64,000 bases of DNA, from positions 1 through 64,000 of the forward strand of contig NZ_JBGQOG010000020.1 in NCBI RefSeq assembly GCF_052113705.1, given 5' to 3'. The notes beneath the pieces were generated by a model. It was not told the origin of the DNA. It worked only from the letters and a program-made list of their open reading frames with translations, and did not search any database. Position numbers and translations under genes: made by a program. Below are positions 25,480-34,081 of this stretch, one piece after another. Every line of letters begins with the position of its first letter. The stretch's first letter is position 1. Source of the DNA: JBGQOG01 sp052113705 (lineage in GTDB: Bacteria; Pseudomonadota; Alphaproteobacteria; Rhodobacterales; Rhodobacteraceae).

Positions 25480-26658
25480 TCAGCCTTCGACGCGCAACCG
25501 TTTCAGCGCGTGAAAATGGTAGATATCCGCGTAGCTTGGCGCTTCCGCCAGCCGCAGATTGGGGCGACGCTGAAAGAGGATCGGCAGCGCGATTTGCAAT
25601 TCCAGCCGCGCCAGGGGGGCGCCGATGCAGAAATGCGCGCCCGCGCCGAAGGTGAAATGCGTTTGGGCCGCGCGGGTGGGGCGGAAGGCGGCGGGGTCCT
25701 CCCAGACCATCGGGTCACGGTTGGCGCCGCCGAGCAGGAGGCCGATGCGGTCACCGCGCCGGAAATGTTCTCCCGCCATCTCGAGATCTTCCAGCACCCA
25801 GCGGGTAAAGAGATGCAATGCCGGGTCCTGACGCAGGATTTCCTCAACAGTGCCCGAGACTTGGTCAGGCGTCAGCGCTTCGGCGCCATAGCCGTTTTCC
25901 AGCAGGGCTTTGACGCCATTGCCGATCGTGTGCACCGTCGCCTCATGCCCGGCATTCAGCAAGAGGATGCAGGTGGCGATCAGCTCGTCCGTGGTCAGAT
26001 GTTCGCCCGCCTCTTCGGCGGCAATGAGATGGGTGATCAGATCATCGGCCGGGCTGGCGCGGCGTTCGGCGATATAGCCCCGTAGGAAGGCCACGAAATC
26101 CTCGGTTGCGGCAATCGCCCGGGCTTCGGTCTCGGCGCTGCGGCCCGCCTGATACATGCCGACCATCGCATTCGACCAGTGCAGAAGGTCATCCGCCCGC
26201 GCCTCGGGCACGCCGAGGAGCCGCGCGATCAGGATCACCGGCAGTTTTTGTGCGAAATCGCGGATCAGATCGGCCTCTGCCGGCATCGCATCAATCAAAT
26301 CATGCGAGAGTTGCGCGATTTCCGGCGCCATCGCCTTGATCCGGCGCGAGGTGAAGGCGCGCAGCGTTAGGCCGCGCAGGCGGGCATGGCGCGCCCCGTC
26401 GAGTTCCAGCATCGAATGGTTCTCGACCGCATAGAACGGCGCGAGATGCGGCGGATAGGGGGGGGCAAATCCTTCGGGCGCCTCGCGGCCAAAACGGCGG
26501 TCCCGCATCACCGCGCTGACCACGGCCGCCCGCGCCGTCACCGGCATCGCATAGTCGTCCCAGTGCACAAAGGGCCCCGCGGCGCGCAGCCGGTCGTAGA
26601 ACGGGTAAGGGTCCTGCACAAAGGCGGGGTCGGTTGGCAATTGGCTCAGGCGTTGCAT
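25480..26658 (-). CDS. Cytochrome P450 (bacterial soluble type)
   Basis: 392 aa from ATG 26658 (GGAGGTACCCC upstream). It is a heme monooxygenase of the soluble class I kind, needing ferredoxin and a reductase. The heme loop FTFGAGAHFCIGAPLARLE, with the cysteine ligand, the I-helix LLLNAGHEATVHTIGNG, and the ExxR motif (EEILRQDPALH...) are present. There is no membrane anchor. The 5' flank before 26658 is not coding despite an open frame. Substrate unknown; no redox partner is adjacent. Confidence 0.9.
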   Translation of the reverse strand: MQRLSQLPTDPAFVQDPYPFYDRLRAAGPFVHWDDYAMPVTARAAVVSAVMRDRRFGREAPEGFAPPYPPHLAPFYAVENHSMLELDGARHARLRGLTLRAFTSRRIKAMAPEIAQLSHDLIDAMPAEADLIRDFAQKLPVILIARLLGVPEARADDLLHWSNAMVGMYQAGRSAETEARAIAATEDFVAFLRGYIAERRASPADDLITHLIAAEEAGEHLTTDELIATCILLLNAGHEATVHTIGNGVKALLENGYGAEALTPDQVSGTVEEILRQDPALHLFTRWVLEDLEMAGEHFRRGDRIGLLLGGANRDPMVWEDPAAFRPTRAAQTHFTFGAGAHFCIGAPLARLELQIALPILFQRRPNLRLAEAPSYADIYHFHALKRLRVEG

Positions 26659-26837
26659 GGGGTACCTCCGGCGCGCACAAAACCCCGAGTTGCGGGCGGC
26701 TGCAAGAGGGCAGGTGCGCCGCCGCGGGCTTGACGTCGGGGCCCGCATTGCGCCTTGTCTCTTTGGGGGGCGTTCGCGGTGGCGGATTGTCCCTTGGGGG
26801 CTTCCCCCTGCCTGTGTTCGGAAGCTGAAAGGAAAGC

Positions 26838-28784
26838 ATGCAAGCCGTTAAACCGCACCGGTTGCTGGTGTTGCTGGCATTCTTGATGGCCACGCTCGGC
26901 TTTGCCGGGGGCGTGTGGCATTTCGCGGCGCGCGAGGCGCTGGACCGGCTGGCCGAGCGGGGTCAGGCCGATCTGCGGCTGGCGGGGGACCGGCTGACCG
27001 CGCAGCTGCAGGGATACCGGCAGACGGCGGTGCTGATGGCCGATCATCCTGCGGTGGTGGCGCTGGCCCTGCGGCGGGGCGGCGACCGGGCGGCGGCCTC
27101 GGCGCTGTTGGCGCGGGTGGCCGATACCACCGGCTCGCTCGATCTGGTTCTGGTTGCCCCCGACGGACAGGTGCTGGCCGCCGCGCATGAGGCGGCGGCC
27201 TGGTTGCCGATGACGCCGGACCTCCTGCGCGCGGGCCATGGCGCGCTGGGGTTCTCGCACCGGGTCGATCTGCGGTCGGGGCGACGGATCTTTTCCTTTG
27301 CCGCCCCGATCTTTGCGCCGGACGGGCCGGTGGCGGGCGCGCTAATCCTGCGTCTCGATGTCGAGGAGCTGGAGGCGCCGGGGCGGGGCGATGCGATGCC
27401 CGTCTGGTTCAGCGATGAGTTGGGGGTGATCTTTGTCTCCAACCGCGATGAGATGCGCTTTCGCGGTTTTGGCGCCGAAAGCAAGGATGTGGGGGCCTAT
27501 TACCCGGCGGGCATTCCGTTGCCACCGCTCGAGATGCAGGGGACGGCGCTGGCCGGGCACCGGGTCTGGACCGTCGAGGGCGGTCCCTATCTGCCCGCGC
27601 GCGCCCTGATGCTGACCCGCGATCTGCCGGTGATCGAGATGTCGGGCACTGGCCTCGTCGATGCGGGCCCCGCATTGCGCTATGCCGGGTTGCAGGCGGT
27701 GGCGGCGGCGGCGCTGGCGGTGGGCTTTGGGGCGGTGCTGATGGCGCTGGCCACACGGCGGCGGGCGCTGGCCACACAGCTCGCCACCGAGGCAGAGGCC
27801 AATGCCGCGCTCGAGGCGCGGGTGGCGGACCGCACGCAGGCGCTGCGCGCGGCGAATGACCAGCTGACCCGGGCGCAGGCGGAACTGGTGCAGGCGGGCA
27901 AACTCTCGGCTTTGGGGCAGATGTCGGCGGGGATCAGCCATGAGCTGAACCAGCCGCTGATGGCGATCCGGTCGTTCGCGGAAAACGCCGGGCTGTACCT
28001 TGCGCGCGGCCGTCTGCCGGAGGTGGGGCAGAACCTTGAGCGGATCAATGAGCTCGCGCGCCGCATGGGCCGGATCATCAAGAACCTGCGGGCCTTTGCG
28101 CGGCAGGAAAGCGAACCGGTTTCGCGCGTGGATCTGGCGGCGGTGGTCGAGGCCTCGCTCGATCTGATGGCGGGCAAGCTGGCGCAGGTCGGGGTGACGC
28201 TGCGCTGGAGCCCGCCCGACACCCCGGTCTGGGTGCGCGGCGGCGAGGTGCGGCTGCAGCAGGTGGTGGTCAATCTGGTCTCGAATGCCGCCGATGCGAT
28301 GGAGGGGCGCGATCTGCGCGTGCTTGAGATCAAGATTACCCGCGGGCCGGAGCGGGTGACGCTGACGCTGGCCGATACCGGGCCGGGGATTGCCGAGCCG
28401 GAGCGGATCTTTGATCCGTTCTACACCACGAAAGAGGTGGGGCACAGCGAGGGGATGGGGCTGGGCCTCTCGATCAGCTATGGCCTGGTGCAGAGTTTTG
28501 GCGGTGCGATCACCGGGCATAACCGCACGGCAGGGGCGGGCGTTTCGGGCGCCAGTGTCATGGGCGCCAGTGTCATGGGGCAGAGCGACATCGAGGCCAG
28601 CGACCCGGGTTCCGGCGTCTCGGGGGCGGTGTTCACCGTCGACCTTGTGGCGGCGGGGGTGAGCGACGGCGACAAAACCCCGGCGCGCGGTGCGGCCCTT
28701 GATGCGGGACCGGACCTCAGGGCAAATGGCCATGACGCGGCCTGGGACGACAGGTTGCACAGAACGGGCGGAGAGCGGGAATGA
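26838..28784 (+). CDS. dctB: C4-dicarboxylate sensor histidine kinase DctB
   Basis: 648 aa membrane kinase. Membrane helices are at about 9-28 and 282-306, with a periplasmic sensor domain between (double PDC-like, as in DctB) that binds succinate, malate or fumarate. A coiled coil (310-355) leads to the H-box GISHELNQPLMAIRS with phosphorylated H368, N-box VVVNLVSNAADAM and G-boxes DTGPGI and GMGLGLSIS. Residues about 565-596 are an insertion containing a 15-bp direct repeat (GASVM twice). Its stop overlaps the dctD start (ATGA). Confidence 0.9.
   Translation: MQAVKPHRLLVLLAFLMATLGFAGGVWHFAAREALDRLAERGQADLRLAGDRLTAQLQGYRQTAVLMADHPAVVALALRRGGDRAAASALLARVADTTGSLDLVLVAPDGQVLAAAHEAAAWLPMTPDLLRAGHGALGFSHRVDLRSGRRIFSFAAPIFAPDGPVAGALILRLDVEELEAPGRGDAMPVWFSDELGVIFVSNRDEMRFRGFGAESKDVGAYYPAGIPLPPLEMQGTALAGHRVWTVEGGPYLPARALMLTRDLPVIEMSGTGLVDAGPALRYAGLQAVAAAALAVGFGAVLMALATRRRALATQLATEAEANAALEARVADRTQALRAANDQLTRAQAELVQAGKLSALGQMSAGISHELNQPLMAIRSFAENAGLYLARGRLPEVGQNLERINELARRMGRIIKNLRAFARQESEPVSRVDLAAVVEASLDLMAGKLAQVGVTLRWSPPDTPVWVRGGEVRLQQVVVNLVSNAADAMEGRDLRVLEIKITRGPERVTLTLADTGPGIAEPERIFDPFYTTKEVGHSEGMGLGLSISYGLVQSFGGAITGHNRTAGAGVSGASVMGASVMGQSDIEASDPGSGVSGAVFTVDLVAAGVSDGDKTPARGAALDAGPDLRANGHDAAWDDRLHRTGGERE
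28547..28576. repeat. 15-bp direct duplication inside dctB
   Basis: GGGCGCCAGTGTCAT occurs twice head to tail in frame, encoding repeated GASVM. The surrounding insertion splits the last strands of the kinase ATP-binding domain. Confidence 0.85.
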
Positions 28785-30004
28785 CACGCAAGGTACTTCT
28801 GGTCGATGATGACCGTGCGGTGCGCGAGGCTCTGGGCCAGACGCTGGATCTGGCCGATCTGATCCCGGTCCTCGCGGGCAGCTATATCGAAGCCAAGGAT
28901 CATATCACCGCCGATTTTCCCGGCATCATCGTTTCGGACATCCGGATGCCGGGCAAGGATGGCTTTGCGCTGCTCGACCATGTGCGCAGCATTGATGCCG
29001 AACTGCCGGTGATCCTGCTGACCGGCGAGGGCGATGTGCCGATGGCGGTGCGGGGGATGACGGCGGGGGCCTTTGACTTTCTGGAAAAGCCCTGCGCGCC
29101 AAAGGATCTTCTGGCCGTGGTCGAACGCGCGATGAAGACCCGCGCGCTGGTGCTGGAGAACCGGGCGCTGAAGCGCGAGCTGAAACGTGGCGATGCGGCG
29201 GCGCGGATGCTGGCCGGGCAATCGCCGGTGGCCGAGGCCCTGCGGGAGGCGGCGCGGGCCGCCGCGCGCTCAGGCGCCGAGGTGCTGATCACCGGCGCGC
29301 CGGGGGCGGGCAATTCCAAAGTGGCCGAGACCATCCATCTGATGTCCGCCGCCGCCATGCGCGCTTTTGTCAAACTGCCCGCCGCCGCGCAGACGCCGGA
29401 AAGCCTGGAGGCAGGCGTGCTGCGGGCCGAGGGCGGCACGCTCTACCTCGACGAGGTGGCCGATCTGCCGCCCGCCGCGCAATTCGCGCTGCTCGATCTG
29501 TTGGAAACCCAGCCCGCCACCCGCCTGATCGCCGGCACCTACCGCGATCTGGCGGCCGAGGCGGAGGCCGGGCGCTTTAACCCCGACCTCTACTGGAAGC
29601 TTGACGTGGTGCGCGTGCGCATCCCCAGCCTGGCCGAGCGGCCCGAGGATATCCCGCATCTCTTTCGCCATTACGTCCAGATCGCCTGCGAGCAATCGGC
29701 GCTGCCGATCCCCGAGATCACACCCGAGGTGACGGCGGCGCTGATGGCGCGCGACTGGCCGGGGAATGCCCGCGCGCTGATGTCGGAGGCGATGCGCTTT
29801 GCGATGGGGATGGGGGCGGCACCGGAAGAGGCGAACCTCGGGCTGGCCGAGCGCATGGCGCGGGTCGAGCGCAGCTTTTTGCAAGAGGCGCTGGCGCGGG
29901 CGCAGGGCAATGCGACCGAAGCCGCCACCGCGCTGCAACTGCCGCGCAAGACGTTTTACGACAAGCTGACCCGGCATGGAATCCGCCCCGAAGATTTCCG
30001 CTGA
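28781..30004 (+). CDS. dctD: DctD-type response regulator lacking GAFTGA
   Basis: 407 aa. The receiver domain has D53 (VSDIRMPGKDG) and K103. The AAA+ part is shortened: GAPGAGNSK at 172-180 stands where Walker A should have a lysine after GxG, and the segment that should carry the sigma-54-contacting GAFTGA loop is missing between residues 200 and 215. Walker B GGTLYLDEV and the FNPDLYWKLDVVRVRIPSL region remain. A Fis-type helix-turn-helix ends the protein (373-400). It is probably a sigma-70-type activator, as R. capsulatus NtrC is. Coupled to dctB; likely acts at 30048-30098. Confidence 0.88.
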   Translation: MTRKVLLVDDDRAVREALGQTLDLADLIPVLAGSYIEAKDHITADFPGIIVSDIRMPGKDGFALLDHVRSIDAELPVILLTGEGDVPMAVRGMTAGAFDFLEKPCAPKDLLAVVERAMKTRALVLENRALKRELKRGDAAARMLAGQSPVAEALREAARAAARSGAEVLITGAPGAGNSKVAETIHLMSAAAMRAFVKLPAAAQTPESLEAGVLRAEGGTLYLDEVADLPPAAQFALLDLLETQPATRLIAGTYRDLAAEAEAGRFNPDLYWKLDVVRVRIPSLAERPEDIPHLFRHYVQIACEQSALPIPEITPEVTAALMARDWPGNARALMSEAMRFAMGMGAAPEEANLGLAERMARVERSFLQEALARAQGNATEAATALQLPRKTFYDKLTRHGIRPEDFR

Positions 30005-30047
30005 GGCCCCGGACGGGGTATTCACCGCGCCCGGCAACCGGCGGAGT

Positions 30048-30098
30048 TGTGCGAAAATCCGCACGGGCGGCGGCTTGCCTTGTGCGGATTTCCGCACA
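30048..30098. promoter_or_regulatory. Tandem DctD-type binding sites upstream of dctP
   Basis: TGTGCGAAAATCCGCACG (30048-30065) and TGTGCGGATTTCCGCACA (30081-30098) are two near-identical dyads with centres 33 bp apart, three helical turns. They resemble the tandem DctD sites upstream of rhizobial dctA. Position 160-210 bp before dctP fits an upstream activator. Confidence 0.75.
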
Positions 30099-30136
30099 TC
30101 CATCTGGCGGGAACTTTAATTTATATCCGCAAATAT

Positions 30137-30164
30137 CTGACAATAAACATTAAAAATTAAGTAT
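30137..30164 (+). promoter_or_regulatory. dctP: Possible dctPQM promoter
   Basis: CTGACA at 30137-30142 and TAAGTAT at 30158-30164 form a sigma-70-like pair within an unusually AT-rich stretch (30110-30170). No sigma-54 TGGC-N8-TTGC element is seen nearby (the closest, CTGGCGGGAACTTTAAT at 30103-30119, lacks the downstream GC). Exact elements are uncertain. Confidence 0.4.
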
Positions 30165-30257
30165 CACGAAAGTGTTGATCGGCCTGCCCAGAGCGCGCTT
30201 TCTGGGTGAGGGCGCTGGCAACAGCGCGGGAGACCAAAATCCATGGGAGGATTAACG

Positions 30258-31265
30258 ATGAAGACCTTTACCGCCGCCATGACGGCGATTGCGCTGGTGA
30301 CCTCGGCTGGTGCCGCTCTGGCCTCTGACGGCTGCGATGATGGCGAGATCAAGATCAAATTCGCGCATGTGACCAATGCGGACAAACACCCCAAGGGCAT
30401 CGCGGCACGCCTGTTCGCCGAGCGTGTGAATTCGGAAATGGACGGCAAGGTCTGCGTTGAAGTTTACCCGAACTCGACCCTCTATGATGACGATCAGGTG
30501 CTGGAGGCGATGCTGCAGGGCGACGTGCAGATGGCCGCCCCGTCGCTGTCGAAATTCGAAGCCTTCACCAAGGTTTTCAACATTTTCGATCTGCCCTTCA
30601 TGTTCAAGAACATGGATGCGGTCGACGCGTTCCAGAACTCGGAAACCGGGCAGGCGATGAAGGCCTCGATGGAACGGCGCGGCCTCAAGGGGCTGGAATT
30701 CTGGCATTCGGGGATGAAGCAATTCTCGGCCAACAAGCCGCTGATCCTGCCGACCGACGCCAAGGGCCTGAAATTCCGCGTGCAGCCCTCGGATGTGCTG
30801 GTGGCACAGATGGAAGCCTTGGGCGCCAGCCCGCAGCCGATGGCCTTTGCCGAGGTGTACGGCGCGCTGCAAACCGGCGTTGTCGACGGGCAGGAAAACA
30901 CCTGGTCGAACAGCTATGGCCAGAAATACTACGAAGTGCAGGACGGCATCACCGAAACCAACCACGGTGTGCTCGACTATCTGGTCGTGGTCTCGACCGA
31001 TTGGTGGGACAGCCTCGATCCGGCAATCTCGGGCGAGCTGGCCACGATCCTGAACGAAGTCACCGTTGAGCGGAACGCCGCGGTGGGCGAAGTCGAGATG
31101 GGCGCACGGCAGTCGATCATCGACGCAGGCGGCACCATTCGCGAACTGACGCCTGAACAGCGTCAGGCCTGGGTGGATGTGATGATGCCGGTCTGGGGCA
31201 AATTCGTCGACGGCGTGGGTCAGGAAAACATCGACGCCGCGCAGGCGATCAACGCCCAGCACTGA
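30258..31265 (+). CDS. dctP: TRAP transporter substrate-binding protein DctP
   Basis: 335 aa periplasmic protein. Residues 1-23 are a signal peptide (ALA-SD). It binds C4-dicarboxylates for DctQM. Family motifs include IKIKFAHVTNADKHPKG, VYPNSTLYDDDQVLEAMLQGDVQM, KGLKFRVQPSDVLV with the carboxylate-binding arginine, and YGALQTGVVDGQENTWSN. GGGAGGATTAACG precedes the ATG. It is the first gene of dctPQM, set apart from dctBD by a control region. Confidence 0.95.
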   Translation: MKTFTAAMTAIALVTSAGAALASDGCDDGEIKIKFAHVTNADKHPKGIAARLFAERVNSEMDGKVCVEVYPNSTLYDDDQVLEAMLQGDVQMAAPSLSKFEAFTKVFNIFDLPFMFKNMDAVDAFQNSETGQAMKASMERRGLKGLEFWHSGMKQFSANKPLILPTDAKGLKFRVQPSDVLVAQMEALGASPQPMAFAEVYGALQTGVVDGQENTWSNSYGQKYYEVQDGITETNHGVLDYLVVVSTDWWDSLDPAISGELATILNEVTVERNAAVGEVEMGARQSIIDAGGTIRELTPEQRQAWVDVMMPVWGKFVDGVGQENIDAAQAINAQH

Positions 31266-31326
31266 GCGATCCCGGGCGTGCGCTGAACGTGGCGCGCGCC
31301 CATTTTCTTTTTTCCGGGGGATGACG

Positions 31327-32007
31327 ATGAGCGCGAAATATGCGCCGAAAACCGCCCTAGGGCGGGCCGTTCATGTGTTCGAGGAATCCGCGATTGCGGT
31401 GATCCTGGGCGTGATGACCGTGATGACCTTTATGAATGTGGTGCTGCGCTATGTGTTCAACACCAGCGTCATCTGGGCGCCGGAGGCGACACAGGCGCTG
31501 TTTGCCTGGCTCGTGCTCTTTGGCATGTCCTATGCGGTGAAGGTCACGGCGCATCTGGGCGTGGATGCGGTGATCGCCATGGTGCCGCAGCGCAGCCGCC
31601 GGATCATGGCGCTGATCTCGGCTCTGGCCTGCCTTTTGTATGCGGTGCTGCTGATGAAGGGCGCTTGGGATTATTTCGCGCCCTTCGCCGGGTTTGAGCA
31701 GACGGGCGGGCGCTGGTTCCCCACCGGTTTCATCAAGACCCGCGATCAGGCCTGGTATGAAACCGAGCAGATCCCGATGCCCGCGATCCTGCATTTCCTT
31801 GAGCCGATGTTCAATCAGGGCGAGGCCTATGGCAAGCTGCCGCGCTTCATCCCCTATGCGATCCTGCCGATCGGCGCGGCGCTTTTGTTGTTCCGCGTCA
31901 TCCAGGCTTCGGTTGAGGTGGTGCGGGGCAACCGCGACAGCCTGATCGTCTCCCACGAAGCCGAGGACGCGATTGACGATGTCCGCCACCTGAATGACGG
32001 GGAATAA
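31327..32007 (+). CDS. dctQ: TRAP transporter small permease DctQ
   Basis: 226 aa from ATG 31327 with GGGGG upstream (ATG 31321 is possible). It has four membrane helices, with RYVFNTSVIWAPEATQALFAWLVLFG typical of the family, and a loop of about 50 residues between helices 3 and 4. It connects DctP and DctM in sodium-coupled dicarboxylate import. It follows dctP by 61 bp and precedes dctM by 3 bp. Confidence 0.93.
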   Translation: MSAKYAPKTALGRAVHVFEESAIAVILGVMTVMTFMNVVLRYVFNTSVIWAPEATQALFAWLVLFGMSYAVKVTAHLGVDAVIAMVPQRSRRIMALISALACLLYAVLLMKGAWDYFAPFAGFEQTGGRWFPTGFIKTRDQAWYETEQIPMPAILHFLEPMFNQGEAYGKLPRFIPYAILPIGAALLLFRVIQASVEVVRGNRDSLIVSHEAEDAIDDVRHLNDGE

Positions 32008-32010
32008 CCC

Positions 32011-33399
32011 ATGGACATCGCTTTTCTTTTCGTGATGGTTGTCGGCTTTATGCTGATCGGCGTGCCCATCGCCATCTCGCTTGGCCTGTCGTCGATCCTG
32101 TTCCTGCTGCTCTATTCGGGCACCTCGCTCGCCTCGATCGCGCAGACGCTCTATCAGGCGATGGAGGGGCATTCGACATTGCTCGCCATTCCGTTCTTCA
32201 TCCTCGCCTCCAGCTTCATGTCGACGGGCGGGGTGGCCAAACGCATCATCCGCTTTGCCATCGCCTGCGTCGGCCATTTGCCGGGCGGTCTGGCCATCGC
32301 CGGGGTGCTGGCCTGCATGATGTTCGCGGCCCTCTCGGGCTCGAGCCCCGCGACCGTGGTCGCCATCGGCTCCATCGTCATCGCGGCGATGCGGCAGGTG
32401 GGCTATTCCAAGGATTTCGCCGCCGGTGTCATTTGTAACGCGGGGACCTTGGGCATCCTGATCCCGCCGTCCATCGTGATGGTGGTCTATTCCTCCGCCA
32501 CCGATGTCTCGGTGGGGCGGATGTTCCTGGCGGGCGTGATCCCGGGCCTGCTGGCGGGTGTCTTGCTGATGGCCACCATCCTCGGCATCGCCATCTGGAA
32601 AAAGCTGCCCAAAGGCGAGTGGAAGGGCTGGGGCGAGGTCTGGGCCTCCTTCGCGGATGCCTTCTGGGGGCTGATGCTGATCGTGATCATCATGGTCGGG
32701 CTTTACGGCGTGCCGGGCATCACCTCGGGCATCTTCACCCCGACCGAAGCCGCTGCGGTGGCCGCGATCTATGCCTTCTTTGTCGCCAACTTTGTCTACC
32801 GCGACATGGGGCCGCTGGATGCGCCCGAGGGGCATCTGCCGCTGTGGAAACGCCCGCAGGCGATGATCACCGCCTTTTTCCACCCCGACACCAAGGCCAC
32901 CCTGTTCGAGGCGGGCAAGCTGACCATCACCCTGATGTTCATCATCGCCAATGCGCTGATCCTGAAACATGTGCTGACCGATGAGCAGATCCCGCAGGAA
33001 ATCGCCAATGCGATGCTGGGCGCGGGGATGAGCAAGATCATGTTCCTGATCGTGGTCAACGTGATCCTGCTGATCGGCGGGCAGTTCATGGAGCCGTCGG
33101 GGCTGATCCTGATCGTGGCACCGCTGGTGTTCCCGATCGCGATCGAACTCGGGGTGGACCCGATCCATCTGGGCATCATCATGGTGGTCAACATGGAAAT
33201 CGGGATGATCACGCCGCCGGTGGGCCTCAACCTCTTTGTCACCTCGGGCGTGGCGGGGATGCCGATCATGCGGGTGGTGCGCGCGGCGCTGCCGTTCCTG
33301 GCCGTGCTCTTCGTCTTCCTGATCCTGATCACCTATGTGCCGATCCTGTCGACCTGGTTGCCGACCAAGATGATGGGCCCGGAGATGATCATCAAATAA
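32011..33399 (+). CDS. dctM: TRAP transporter large permease DctM
   Basis: 462 aa, about twelve membrane segments. It forms the Na+-coupled transport pathway. Family motifs include GVPIAISLGLSSILFLL, MFAALSGSSPATVVAIGSIVIAAM, CNAGTLGILIPPSIVMVVYSSATDVSVG, IFTPTEAAAVAAIYA and NMEIGMITPPVGLNLFV. A cytoplasmic loop of some 60 residues (near 265-300, EGHLPLWKRPQAMITAFFHPDTK) makes it longer than the 440-aa R. capsulatus protein. A terminator follows. Confidence 0.95.
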   Translation: MDIAFLFVMVVGFMLIGVPIAISLGLSSILFLLLYSGTSLASIAQTLYQAMEGHSTLLAIPFFILASSFMSTGGVAKRIIRFAIACVGHLPGGLAIAGVLACMMFAALSGSSPATVVAIGSIVIAAMRQVGYSKDFAAGVICNAGTLGILIPPSIVMVVYSSATDVSVGRMFLAGVIPGLLAGVLLMATILGIAIWKKLPKGEWKGWGEVWASFADAFWGLMLIVIIMVGLYGVPGITSGIFTPTEAAAVAAIYAFFVANFVYRDMGPLDAPEGHLPLWKRPQAMITAFFHPDTKATLFEAGKLTITLMFIIANALILKHVLTDEQIPQEIANAMLGAGMSKIMFLIVVNVILLIGGQFMEPSGLILIVAPLVFPIAIELGVDPIHLGIIMVVNMEIGMITPPVGLNLFVTSGVAGMPIMRVVRAALPFLAVLFVFLILITYVPILSTWLPTKMMGPEMIIK

Positions 33400-33466
33400 G
33401 CGACCGGCCCCGCGCAAGGGGCCGGCACAACGGGCCATGACTCCCTGTCGTGGCGCCCCCTCCCTG

Positions 33467-33494
33467 AAAGGCGGCCTTCGGGCCGCCTTTTTTC
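33467..33494 (+). terminator. Rho-independent terminator of dctPQM
   Basis: AAGGCGGCC and GGCCGCCTT pair around TTCG, followed by TTTTTT. A second hairpin (CCGGCCCC/GGGGCCGG at 33403-33424) precedes it. Confidence 0.9.
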
Positions 33495-33509
33495 AATCGC
33501 CGGAGTGGT

Positions 33510-33893
33510 TTACCAGCGGCGGCGGTCCTTTTCGCCATAGGCGAAACGTCCGGGTCCCTGTGCCGCGAGGATCAGGAGCCCCCCCGCAATCGCCCAGTTC
33601 TTGACGAAGATCGTCACCTGCCAGGGATCGGCGCGCAGCTGCCAGTGGAAATAGCTGGTGAACATGCAATAGGCCGCCATCACCAGTGCCCAGCGGCGCA
33701 CGCCCGGGCCAAAGATCAGCCCATAGGCGGCGATCAGGTCAAAGAGCGCGACGGGCCAGACCAGCAGCGGCGGCAGGCCGATGGAGCCGATCATCGCCTC
33801 AACGGCCGCAGGATCGAGGGCTTTTTGCGCCGCACCGCCCAGAAACAATCCGGCGATCAGGATGCGGCCAAGGAGATTGAGAAAATCTGTCAT
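33510..33893 (-). CDS. DoxX-family membrane protein
   Basis: 127 aa, four membrane helices: LLGRILIAGLFLGGAAQKALDP, VWPVALFDLIAAYGLIFG, WALVMAAYCMFTSYFHW and TIFVKNWAIAGGLLILAAQGPG, matching the DoxX domain. Family members are linked to oxidoreductive or stress functions, with no fixed reaction. It is a single gene converging with dctM and ahead of the tpiA terminator. Confidence 0.85.
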   Translation of the reverse strand: MTDFLNLLGRILIAGLFLGGAAQKALDPAAVEAMIGSIGLPPLLVWPVALFDLIAAYGLIFGPGVRRWALVMAAYCMFTSYFHWQLRADPWQVTIFVKNWAIAGGLLILAAQGPGRFAYGEKDRRRW

Positions 33894-33990
33894 GCGGGCA
33901 AAGTTGCAAAGGACCTCCCGGCTGGCAAGGCCCTTTGCGGTCCGCCCACACCTTTGCGCGGGATTGCGCCATTGGACCGGGGCGGGGAGC

Positions 33991-34026
33991 CAAAGAAAAA
34001 GCCCACACCCGTGAGGGTGCAGGCCT
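33991..34026 (-). terminator. Terminator of tpiA
   Basis: On the minus strand GCCTGCACCC and GGGTGTGGGC pair around TCAC, then TTTTTCTTT. It lies about 57 bp past the tpiA stop. Confidence 0.8.
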
Positions 34027-34081
34027 TTGGATTGCGTAAGCTGCTGACAGAATTGACAGAAAGTGTCGGCCCGCGCCGGTT

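Noticed and set aside
28781..30004. Frameshift explanation for the missing GAFTGA in dctD
   Set aside because: The frame is continuous with good helical content on both sides of the gap and no compensating sequence is seen in the other frames.
31357..33438. 693-codon minus-strand frame opposite dctQM
   Set aside because: It is very rich in His, Asp, Arg and Gln, the typical antisense composition of hydrophobic genes; dctQ and dctM have all family motifs.
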